Source: Bdellovibrio sp.
Lineage (GTDB): Bacteria; Bdellovibrionota; Bdellovibrionia; Bdellovibrionales; Bdellovibrionaceae
Reading direction: 5' to 3'
Length of the DNA stretch: 16,175 nucleotides
Assembly (NCBI GenBank): GCA_017745015.1
Contig: JAGIAF010000032.1
Span: forward strand, 1,173 to 17,347
The notes under the pieces: generated by a model
What the model was told of the DNA's origin: nothing
Database searches by the model: none
The model's input: only the letters and a program-made list of their open reading frames with translations
Shown: positions 7,675 to 13,293 of the stretch, one piece after another
Layout: each line of letters starts with the position of its first letter
How positions within the stretch are numbered: the first letter of the stretch is position 1
Translations under genes and position numbers: made by a program

Positions 7675-8334
7675 CTATTTTTTAGCAGCTGGTTTAGCAG
7701 CAGCTGGAGCAGCTTTCGCAGCAGCAGCAGGTGCAGCGGCAGCAGCCGGAGCAGCAGCTGGAGTTGCAGCAGCTTCTTCTTCTTGAGCAGATACAACCGC
7801 GATAGTTGTGTCAGCGCCAGAGATGATTTTTGCAGAGCCAGATACTTTCAAGTCAGAAACGTGAAGAGCATCGCCTACTGCCAAGTTAGAGATATCAGCA
7901 GTGATGAATTCAGGGATCTCAGTCGGAAGAACTTCAACCTCAACTTGACGGTTAACTACGTTCAACATACCGCCTTCAGATAGACCAACTGGTTTACCTT
8001 CAAGACGAACTTCAACGTGTACGCGTACTGGTTTTTTAAGATCAAGAGCGTAGAAATCAACGTGGATTGGACGGCGAGAAACTGGGTGAACGTCAACTTG
8101 CTTAACAAGAACAACGATACCGTTTGCTTCTTTAACGCCAGATTTCAAGTTGAAAAGAGCATTTTCGTAAGCACGAGTGTTGTACTTAACCATTTCTTTT
8201 TCGCCAACTGTTACGCTGATAGGAGAGATAGCGCCGTAGATAACTGCTGGAACTTGGCGGTTTACGCGCAATTCGCGGCTGTTGCCTTTACCTACTGTAC
8301 GAGCTTCAACTGAAAGTTCGATTCTATTTTTCAT
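7675..8334 (-). CDS. rplY: 50S ribosomal protein L25 (Ctc form) with Ala/Pro/Lys-rich tail
   Basis: Binds 5S rRNA in the large ribosomal subunit. Residues 1-95 match the L25 domain (MKNRIELSVEAR at the start, HPVSRRPIHVDFYALD near the end). Residues of about 97-182 are the beta-rich C-terminal domain of the Ctc/TL5 type, giving 219 aa compared with 94 aa for short E. coli L25. Residues 185-219 form a low-complexity tail of Ala, Pro and Lys, starting with an acidic EEE and ending KPAAKK; it is encoded by GCA/GCT-rich repeats and is probably disordered. The start has AAGGAA about 8 nt upstream. It sits between prs and pth, a common arrangement. A good terminator follows. Confidence 0.96.
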   Translation of the reverse strand: MKNRIELSVEARTVGKGNSRELRVNRQVPAVIYGAISPISVTVGEKEMVKYNTRAYENALFNLKSGVKEANGIVVLVKQVDVHPVSRRPIHVDFYALDLKKPVRVHVEVRLEGKPVGLSEGGMLNVVNRQVEVEVLPTEIPEFITADISNLAVGDALHVSDLKVSGSAKIISGADTTIAVVSAQEEEAAATPAAAPAAAAAPAAAAKAAPAAAKPAAKK

Positions 8335-8375
8335 TTTGTATTCCTTCTAGTCCGATAGAGGATTGGTTAGTTTGC

Positions 8376-8413
8376 ACTCCGGCTTCGCCGGAGTAGTTTT
8401 TGCCCTTATGGGC
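8376..8413 (+). terminator. Two + strand terminator-like hairpins between prs and rplY
   Basis: Hairpin one has an 8-bp stem (8376-8383 with 8387-8394, loop TTC) and is followed on the + strand by AGTTTTTG. Hairpin two, GCCC-TTAT-GGGC (8402-8413), is followed by TTTTT. On the - strand, where both flanking genes lie, the stems are followed by A-runs or mixed sequence. As intrinsic terminators they would therefore act against antisense transcription; alternatively they are mRNA processing or stability structures. Confidence 0.45.
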
Positions 8414-8420
8414 TTTTTAA

Positions 8421-9365
8421 TTAATCAAACAAAGAACTGACGGAGTCATTTCCGTGGATTCTCTTAATGGCTTCAGCCAAAACTGGAGCGACAGAGACCA
8501 CTTCGATTTTTCCGCAGTTTTTCGCCGCTTCCGATAACGGAATCGTGTCGGTGACCCATACTTTTTCGATTGGGCTTTCCTTCAGGCGATTGATGGCAGG
8601 ACCCGATAAAACGGGGTGCGTTGCAACGGCGAACACACGTTTTGCCCCATTCTTGTAGAGACTGTCAACTGCTTGTGTAAGGGTTCCAGCCGTATCGATC
8701 ATATCGTCCACGATAACAGCGGTTTTCCCAGTCACATCACCAATCAAATGGAGCGCTTTTGCCTCATTTGGGCCAGAACGGCGTTTATCGATGATGGCCA
8801 TGCTGGATTCGATTCTTTTCGCAAAAGCGCGGGTTCTTTCAACCCCACCTGCGTCTGGACTCACTGCGACAAAGTCAGCTCCCACCCCATGGGCCTCTCG
8901 CCAAGCGCGAGCCAGAGTCGGAATAGCGAACAAATGGTCCACTGGAACATTGAAGAAACCTTGGATTTGGGCGGCATGGAGGTCCACGCAGACCACGCGG
9001 TTCGCACCTGCCGTGGTTAAAAGGTCCGCCATCAGCTTGGCTGAGATAGGGGCGCGAGGAGCGACCTTGCGATCTTGGCGGGCATACCCGTAATAAGGGA
9101 TCACAGCGGTGATCGAAGCCGCCGAAGCTCTTCTCAGAGCATCCAGCATCACGAAAAGCTCCATATAGCTTTGGTTCACCGGAGGGCAGGTGCTTTGTAC
9201 GACAAAGACATGCTGTCCGCGAACGCTTTCATGAATTTCGACTTGGATTTCGCCATCGGCAAAAGTGCTGACCTCGGAGTAACCGAGTTCAATTCCCGCG
9301 GCAGCTGCTACTTTTTTCGCCAGCTCGGGGTTGGAATTCGCTGTAAAGATCTTTAGGCCCTTCAT
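8421..9365 (-). CDS. prs: Ribose-phosphate pyrophosphokinase (PRPP synthetase)
   Basis: Makes 5-phosphoribosyl diphosphate from ribose 5-phosphate and ATP, the precursor for purines, pyrimidines, NAD, histidine and tryptophan. I start it at the ATG at 9365 (MKGLKIF), which gives 314 aa, the usual class I length. An upstream in-frame ATG at 9407 would add 14 residues unlike the family. Visible motifs are FADGEIQV (35-42), the flexible loop YGYARQDRK (92-100), DLHAAQIQGFF (128-138), DKRRSG (193-198) and the PRPP-binding loop VIVDDMIDTAGT (217-228). GGAG stands about 10 nt before the start. It is followed by rplY about 86 bp downstream. Confidence 0.97.
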   Translation of the reverse strand: MKGLKIFTANSNPELAKKVAAAAGIELGYSEVSTFADGEIQVEIHESVRGQHVFVVQSTCPPVNQSYMELFVMLDALRRASAASITAVIPYYGYARQDRKVAPRAPISAKLMADLLTTAGANRVVCVDLHAAQIQGFFNVPVDHLFAIPTLARAWREAHGVGADFVAVSPDAGGVERTRAFAKRIESSMAIIDKRRSGPNEAKALHLIGDVTGKTAVIVDDMIDTAGTLTQAVDSLYKNGAKRVFAVATHPVLSGPAINRLKESPIEKVWVTDTIPLSEAAKNCGKIEVVSVAPVLAEAIKRIHGNDSVSSLFD

Positions 9366-9418
9366 CACTCGTAGTCTCCAGAGGATTTGATACACTCCAA
9401 TTTGCATCGGAGTAGGGT

Positions 9419-9447
9419 TATTAAGTATGCGCCTAGGAAGCTAACAA
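9419..9447 (-). promoter_or_regulatory. Possible sigma70-type promoter for prs
   Basis: On the - strand TTGTTA (9447-9442) is separated by 17 bp from TTAATA (9424-9419), placing a start about 45 bp before the prs ATG. The -35 box is fair but the -10 box is weak. It lies just after the rsgA terminator, where a promoter for the prs-rplY-pth-ychF unit would be expected. Confidence 0.35.
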
Positions 9448-9469
9448 GGGCCCTGTAATTTGTCTAGGT

Positions 9470-9497
9470 GAAAGGGGCTTTTTTTGAAGCCCCTTTC
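9470..9497 (-). terminator. Hairpin terminator after rsgA
   Basis: A perfect 11-bp stem (9470-9480 with 9487-9497, 6-nt loop) starts 1 bp after the rsgA stop codon. Read on the - strand the stem ends GCCCCTTTC, so the U-run is short and within the stem. Read on the + strand it is followed by TTTAAATTT. It probably separates rsgA from prs. Confidence 0.6.
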
Positions 9498-9498
9498 T

Positions 9499-10611
9499 TT
9501 AAATTTCTCCTCTGGATTTCATCTTTAACCGAACTCGAAGACCTTGTTGGATCTTTTTCCATTTTAAACGCTCCTGACGAGCAAGTTCGGCGTCAGTTTT
9601 GCGTTGGACGTAGCGCAGCTCGCGATCCAAACTCTGAAAACTTTCCCAGCGCTCCATGGTTAACTCTCCTGATTCAAGAGCTGCCTGGATGGCGCAGCCC
9701 GGTTCCGTGTCGTGCTGACAGTCTCCGAAGCGGCATTGTTGGGAAAGTGTCAAAATATCCTCAAACAAGTCTTCAAAACCTGCTTGGTGATCTAAAAGCC
9801 CCAATTCACGCATTCCCGGAGTATCGATCAAAAGCGCACCTGATGGCAGTTGGTATAAGGACCTTGATGTCGTCGTGTGTTTGCCTTTGTCGTCAGCTGC
9901 GCGAATGTCTTGGGTTTTGAGTTGTTCTTTTTCAAGCAACAAGTTTCCCAACGTGGATTTACCGACTCCCGAGGAACCTAAAAGCACCACGGACTTTCCC
10001 GGTTGCAAATAAGTTTTCAGGGGCTCGATACTTTCCGGATCTGTCGCGCTGATAGCATGAACAGGCACTCCCACATGGTGAGTTTCCACCTCAGCAAGCA
10101 GGGGTTCGACATCGTCACAGAGATCTGCCTTCGTAAGTAAGATCACTGGTGAGGCGCCGCTGTCCCAGGCAATACTCATATAGCGATCCAGGCGTTTTAA
10201 ATTGAAATCCTGATTCGCTGACATCGCCACAAAGATCATATCAATATTGGCAGCCACGATTTGTGCGCGCATGGAGTTGCCAGCTTCTTTACGGTAAAAG
10301 CACGATCGTCTTTGCAGAACTTCGTGAATGATCGCTTCTTCCCCGTGGGAGTGCGGTTGGCAAATAACCCAGTCGCCGACGCCGGGGAATTCGAGCTGGC
10401 TCTCGCCATGTTCGAAGCGGAACCGTCCCGAGAGCTGGGCAACGGCCTTTTGCTCGAGGTCTTCATGGTTAAAATAAATAATGCGATACAAGTCGCGCTC
10501 TTGGTTAATAATACGCGCGATAACTTCCCCTTCTTTTAAAGGGCGGAGTTCAAGTTGTGCATTGAAAAATGCACTCCATCCCCAATGGGGAAGATGAGTT
10601 GATAGACTCAT
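9499..10611 (-). CDS. rsgA: Ribosome small-subunit-dependent GTPase A
   Basis: A late 30S assembly GTPase that checks the decoding centre and releases RbfA. The GTPase motifs are circularly permuted as in YjeQ/RsgA: G4 TKAD (160-163), G1 GSSGVGKST (212-220), GKHTTTS switch (243-249) and G3 DTPG (263-266). An OB-fold region precedes it (about 27-115). The zinc knuckle follows with Cys293, Cys298, His300 and Cys306 (C-x4-C-x-H-x5-C). The C-terminus is basic (RLKWKKIQQGLRVRLKMK), suitable for rRNA contact. The AGGAG site is only 3 nt from the ATG, which is tight, and a perfect hairpin lies just before it. The mRNA carries a structured leader with a short ORF. Confidence 0.96.
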   Translation of the reverse strand: MSLSTHLPHWGWSAFFNAQLELRPLKEGEVIARIINQERDLYRIIYFNHEDLEQKAVAQLSGRFRFEHGESQLEFPGVGDWVICQPHSHGEEAIIHEVLQRRSCFYRKEAGNSMRAQIVAANIDMIFVAMSANQDFNLKRLDRYMSIAWDSGASPVILLTKADLCDDVEPLLAEVETHHVGVPVHAISATDPESIEPLKTYLQPGKSVVLLGSSGVGKSTLGNLLLEKEQLKTQDIRAADDKGKHTTTSRSLYQLPSGALLIDTPGMRELGLLDHQAGFEDLFEDILTLSQQCRFGDCQHDTEPGCAIQAALESGELTMERWESFQSLDRELRYVQRKTDAELARQERLKWKKIQQGLRVRLKMKSRGEI

Positions 10612-10620
10612 AAGCTCCTA

Positions 10621-10637
10621 TCTCTGAAAATCAGAGA
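10621..10637 (-). promoter_or_regulatory. Hairpin next to the rsgA ribosome binding site
   Basis: Perfect 7-bp stem TCTCTGA / TCAGAGA with a 3-nt loop, ending one base before the TAGGAG of rsgA. It could stack beside or partly mask the site. It is A/T-rich and probably not a terminator, although T-runs precede it on the - strand. Confidence 0.5.
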
Positions 10638-10662
10638 AAAAATATTTAAAAAAATAGAATGG

Positions 10663-10734
10663 AGCTCTCGCTTGGAGAAACTTTGAGTTTAATTTTTGAA
10701 ACTGAAATTAAAGAGCAAAGGCCAATGGAGAGCT
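10663..10734 (-). promoter_or_regulatory. Long imperfect stem-loop in the rsgA leader
   Basis: Four blocks pair in order: 10663-10669 with 10728-10734 (AGCTCTC/GAGAGCT), 10672-10675 with 10722-10725, 10681-10685 with 10716-10720 (CTTTG/CAAAG) and 10688-10695 with 10705-10712 (TTTAATTT/AAATTAAA), around a 9-nt loop. The RNA strand is -. The 5' half of the stem is the second half and stop codon of the leader ORF, so a translating ribosome would open it. On the RNA the stem is followed, after 8 nt, by seven U residues (10655-10649), which resembles a relaxed intrinsic terminator. Confidence 0.5.
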
Positions 10735-10764
10735 AGTTTTAGTTTGAAGTGTAGAAACAATCAT
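10708..10764 (-). CDS. Candidate leader peptide upstream of rsgA (18 aa)
   Basis: A short ORF on the - strand encodes MIVSTLQTKTSSPLAFAL and ends in TAA. It has a perfect AGGAGG (10775-10770) 5 nt before its ATG, the strongest ribosome binding site in the window and much better spaced than that of rsgA. It ends 96 nt before the rsgA start. Its second half forms one arm of the stem-loop at 10663-10734. The peptide is rich in Ser, Thr, Leu and Ala with no run of one amino acid, so it is not a classic amino-acid attenuator of the trp or his kind. I do not recognise it; a nascent-chain or general translation-rate sensor is possible. No other evidence of expression is available. Confidence 0.5.
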   Translation of the reverse strand: MIVSTLQTKTSSPLAFAL

Positions 10765-10808
10765 CGAGCCCTCCTGTGTGCGGTGTTGAATAAAGGATCG
10801 CAGAACTG

Positions 10809-10828
10809 CCGAGCTTTCGCAAGCTCGG
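10809..10828 (-). promoter_or_regulatory. GCGA-loop hairpin after rdgB
   Basis: Perfect 8-bp stem (10809-10816 with 10821-10828) and, on the - strand, a GCGA tetraloop, located 9 bp after the rdgB stop codon. No U-run follows on either strand, so it is either a weak terminator or a structure that protects the 3' end of the rph-rdgB message. Confidence 0.5.
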
Positions 10829-10837
10829 ATTGGAAAA

Positions 10838-11434
10838 TTACATAGAGGCTTTTAAACGCTCAAGGAACTGTTTCACTGCTTGGGAGCGGTGAGAGTGCTG
10901 AGTTTTGTATCCCGCACCCAATTCCGCCAGGGTCTGAGTTTGACCTTCTGGGATGAAAACCGGGTCATAGCCGAAGCCATGAACGCCTGCGGGTTTGTGG
11001 GCAATCGTACCCTTCATTTCGCCGGTGAAGACCCATTCTTCGCCCGTGGGAGTGTAAACCACGACCGATGCCACGAACTTCGCATTGCGATTGTTCATAG
11101 GTTTAAGAGTCATCATCTTAATCAACTTAGAAACATTCTCTGAATCAGAAGCCTTCGGTCCCGCATAGCGTGCCGAGTGAATGCCTGGAAGGTTGTTCAG
11201 ACCTTCAACTTCTAAACCGGAATCTTCACCCAAAACGTAAACGTTGTTTTTAACCGCGCGCAAAGTTTTAGCTTTGATGCGAGCGTTGTCCAAAAACGTT
11301 TTACCGTCTTCGGGGCGGGGAGTGAACGACGGAAGATCTGCTTGAGTGAAAATCTTTAAATCCGCCAACTCGTTTAAAAGAATTTTGTATTCAGTGACTT
11401 TGCCTTTGTTGCCAGTCGCAATCCAAAGTTCCAT
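10838..11434 (-). CDS. rdgB: dITP/XTP pyrophosphatase (RdgB/HAM1 family)
   Basis: Hydrolyses non-canonical purine nucleoside triphosphates such as dITP and XTP to monophosphates, keeping them out of DNA and RNA. The start is the ATG at 11434 (MELWIATGNKGK), giving 198 aa; an upstream in-frame start would add 21 residues lying inside rph. Motifs are ATGNKGKVTEY (6-16), FLDNARIKA (48-56), GEDSGLEVEGL (69-79) with the presumed catalytic Asp71, and near the end GFGYDPVF and HRSQA. AGGAG lies within the last codons of rph, and only one base separates the rph stop from this ATG, so translation is coupled. The rph-rdgB pairing is widespread in bacteria. Confidence 0.96.
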   Translation of the reverse strand: MELWIATGNKGKVTEYKILLNELADLKIFTQADLPSFTPRPEDGKTFLDNARIKAKTLRAVKNNVYVLGEDSGLEVEGLNNLPGIHSARYAGPKASDSENVSKLIKMMTLKPMNNRNAKFVASVVVYTPTGEEWVFTGEMKGTIAHKPAGVHGFGYDPVFIPEGQTQTLAELGAGYKTQHSHRSQAVKQFLERLKASM

Positions 11435-11435
11435 C

Positions 11436-12167
11436 TTAAACTCCTGCGATACGGTAAACTTCACCCATGACTGCCGCTTGGTGAATGAAGAGCTCACGGC
11501 AACCTTTTTCCGCTACGTCCATCATCTTGCTCAATTGTTGGCGAGTGAAGGGAACGTGCTCCGCAGTGCCTTGTACTTCTACGAAGGTGCCTTTGTCAGT
11601 CATAACAAAGTTCATGTCGGTGCCGATCGCAGAGTCTTCGTCATAATTCAAATCCAAAAGGATGTTGTCGTTATGAAGACCAACGCTGATCGCAGAAACG
11701 TAATTGATCAAAGGCATCGATTTGATTTCACTCACCGCTGCCAATTTTTTAAGAGCAAGAGCTAAGGCTACGTAACCGCCAGTTACCGAAGCCGTGCGAG
11801 TGCCGCCATCCGCATTTAAAACGTCGCAGTCGATGATGATTTGTTTTTCACCAAGTTGTTTCAAATCAACAGCTGCACGCAAAGAACGACCGATCAAGCG
11901 GGAGATCTCTTGAGTGCGACCGGAGTTCATAGATTTTTCGCGTTTGTTGCGAGTGTGAGTAGAGCGGGGAAGCATGCCGTATTCTGCAGTCACCCAGCCG
12001 CCGCCAGTGCCCATCAACCATTGTGGAGCTTTGGCTTCGTAAGTAGCCGTGCAAAGAACTTTGGTTTTACCAAATTCAACAAGTGCTGAGCCTTCAGCAT
12101 ATTCAGAGACGTTGGGTGTGATTTTAACTTGTCTTAGTTGATCGAAAAGACGGCCGTCTGAACGCAT
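11436..12167 (-). CDS. rph: Ribonuclease PH
   Basis: A phosphate-dependent 3'-5' exoribonuclease that trims the 3' ends of tRNA precursors; active as a hexamer. The 243-aa protein has the usual N-terminus RSDGR, the substrate-binding stretch RSTHTRNKREKSMNSGRTQ (68-86) and the phosphate-binding GGTRTA (121-126) after DCDVLNAD. The C-terminal extension seen in defective alleles such as that of E. coli K-12 is absent and the enzyme looks intact. AGGAG lies 6 nt before the start but is locked in a 9-bp hairpin with sequence at the amiC stop codon. It is third from the right in the - strand group amiC-like, rph, rdgB only in the sense of gene order: amiC precedes it and rdgB follows it. Confidence 0.97.
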   Translation of the reverse strand: MRSDGRLFDQLRQVKITPNVSEYAEGSALVEFGKTKVLCTATYEAKAPQWLMGTGGGWVTAEYGMLPRSTHTRNKREKSMNSGRTQEISRLIGRSLRAAVDLKQLGEKQIIIDCDVLNADGGTRTASVTGGYVALALALKKLAAVSEIKSMPLINYVSAISVGLHNDNILLDLNYDEDSAIGTDMNFVMTDKGTFVEVQGTAEHVPFTRQQLSKMMDVAEKGCRELFIHQAAVMGEVYRIAGV

Positions 12168-12168
12168 G

Positions 12169-12204
12169 AGAACTCCTAGAAATAGAATGGAATAAAGGAG
12201 TTCT
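12169..12204 (-). promoter_or_regulatory. Hairpin burying the rph ribosome binding site
   Basis: AGAACTCCT (12169-12177, + strand) and AGGAGTTCT (12196-12204) form a perfect 9-bp stem with an 18-nt loop. On the mRNA the 3' arm is the rph AGGAG, and the 5' arm begins at the last base of the amiC stop codon. A ribosome finishing amiC would open it, so rph translation should depend on amiC translation. Confidence 0.6.
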
Positions 12205-12995
12205 TAATTTAAGTTCTTAGCAGCAGAATTGTCTATCTTTTCTTTGTATGAGACGAGAGCGTTATAGATTTTCTCAGCGAGATCGCGCTGATATTCATTA
12301 TTCTTTAACTTAGTCGCTTCTTTCGGATTTGTGAGGAATCCTATTTCGATGAGGACAGAAGGCATTGAGGTCTTTGAGATCACATAAAATGGCGCTTGTT
12401 TGATGGTGGCCTGCATTGCTGCGGCATCGTTTTCCCAAATATTGGTCAACGTCTGCGTCAGACGCAGGCTGCTCAGCATGCGATTTTGACGATGCAAGTC
12501 TTCAACAATGGCGGCCACATCGCCTTTTTTTGAAAGCTCATCGCCACCAGAAATGACGTGAAGATCCCGTGCATTCAAAGCGGACTGATTTTCTTGGCTC
12601 GCAAGATACAAACTTTCTTCGTCAGGCGGGAGGTTGTTTTGGAAAAAGAATTCCACTCCCTTGGCGCGCTTATCGGAGGCCGCATTCGCATGCAGGCTCA
12701 CGAATAGATCTGCTTTGGATTGTTCGGCAAGTTTCACTCGATCAGGCAAGCTGATGTTGCGGTCATGAGCTCGGGTCATGGTCACAAGGAATTGCGGGTC
12801 TTTTGCCAATAATGTTTTCAAGCGGTTGGCGACGGTCAAAACTAAGTCTGCTTCTTTGATGGAGTTATAGACAGCGCCAGTGTCGATCCCACCGTGACCT
12901 GGATCTATTACGATATGAAAGGCTCCACGAGCCGAAATGGACCATGTTCCTAGAATGAGAAGGAAGACGAAGTGTTTCACGTTGAGAAAAATCAT
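12204..12995 (-). CDS. Periplasmic N-acetylmuramoyl-L-alanine amidase (Amidase_3, AmiC-like)
   Basis: A zinc amidase that removes stem peptides from MurNAc in peptidoglycan. A signal peptide (about 1-24, MIFLNVKHFVFLLILGTW onward) exports it. Zinc ligands His34 (DPGHGG), Glu48 and His102 (SLHAN) and catalytic Glu217 (VLIEIGFLTN) are all present. Residues of about 120-195 form the helical insertion that in AmiB/AmiC of other bacteria blocks the active site until an EnvC- or NlpD-type activator binds. No AMIN targeting domain precedes the catalytic domain. The ATG at 12995 has no recognisable ribosome binding site, and neither does the GTG at codon 6, so the start is the least certain part. The gene heads the rph-rdgB group. 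Confidence 0.93.
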   Translation of the reverse strand: MIFLNVKHFVFLLILGTWSISARGAFHIVIDPGHGGIDTGAVYNSIKEADLVLTVANRLKTLLAKDPQFLVTMTRAHDRNISLPDRVKLAEQSKADLFVSLHANAASDKRAKGVEFFFQNNLPPDEESLYLASQENQSALNARDLHVISGGDELSKKGDVAAIVEDLHRQNRMLSSLRLTQTLTNIWENDAAAMQATIKQAPFYVISKTSMPSVLIEIGFLTNPKEATKLKNNEYQRDLAEKIYNALVSYKEKIDNSAAKNLN

Positions 12996-13010
12996 TTATT
13001 TAAGTAAAAA
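12982..13010 (+). promoter_or_regulatory. Possible + strand promoter
   Basis: TTGAGA (12982-12987) and TAAAAA (13005-13010) are 17 bp apart, overlapping the start of the divergent amiC gene. It would give a transcript starting near 13017 and ending at the terminator at 13200-13241. The -10 box is imperfect and the region is A/T-rich, so this is a weak call. Confidence 0.3.
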
Positions 13011-13016
13011 ATTTTA

Positions 13017-13241
13017 GTCACTTGCTGTCGAGTCCAGATGGCACGGGTCCAATTTTTTTGCCCGTTTCTTAGGCCGACAATTGGCGTTTTCTGTCTAAAA
13101 CCTCGACACTGGGTTAGGGGTCTCCGGCAATTTAATCGGAACTGGCTAACTCTTGGTCTTGGTATTGCCTTTGCTCTTGGGATATAGCAACCCCCCATGG
13201 CGGCCAGGACCCTCCCCCCCAATCCTGGTCGCTTTTTTTTT
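13017..13241 (+). ncRNA. Candidate structured small RNA ending at a C-rich terminator
   Basis: The 298 bp between amiC and the coiled-coil gene contain no convincing ORF but end in a strong + strand terminator with no gene before it. A - strand ORF of 84 codons across the region lacks family features and starts beside the terminator, so I reject it. Possible folds are ACGGG/CCCGT (13043-13065), CCGA plus AATTG with CAATT plus TCGG (13074-13139) enclosing GTTTT/AAAAC (13086-13101), and the terminator stem. Two C-runs, CCCCCC at 13191-13196 and the terminator loop, could pair with Shine-Dalgarno sequences. I do not recognise 6S, SRP, tmRNA or RNase P signatures. The 5' end is a guess from the promoter candidate. 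Confidence 0.35.
13200..13241 (+). terminator. Strong Rho-independent terminator with C-rich loop
   Basis: A 10-bp stem (13200-13209 with 13223-13232, one G-T pair) encloses the 13-nt loop CCCTCCCCCCCAA and is followed by nine T residues (13233-13241). It can act only on the + strand. No + strand gene precedes it within the window for about 8.9 kb. Confidence 0.85.
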
Positions 13242-13293
13242 GCCAAAAATCCATATATTCTAATGCCTGTTAAACATCTTAAGGAGACGGTTC

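Noticed and set aside
9366..9407. N-terminal extension of prs
   Set aside because: The 14 extra residues have no counterpart in the family, and starting at 9365 gives the standard length and N-terminus.
10652..12190. Shared 11-mer AAATAGAATGG in the rsgA and rph leaders (10652-10662 and 12180-12190)
   Set aside because: A match of this length is expected by chance in a window of this size; no extension of the match was seen.
13017..13241. Assignment of the intergenic region as 6S, SRP, tmRNA or tRNA
   Set aside because: None of the sequence hallmarks (T-loop GTTCGA, SRP GGAA/AGCA loop region, tmRNA ends) could be found.
12992..13246. 84-codon - strand ORF between amiC and the coiled-coil gene
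   Set aside because: Its start lies in the terminator T-run, it has no ribosome binding site, and its basic, low-complexity product resembles no family.
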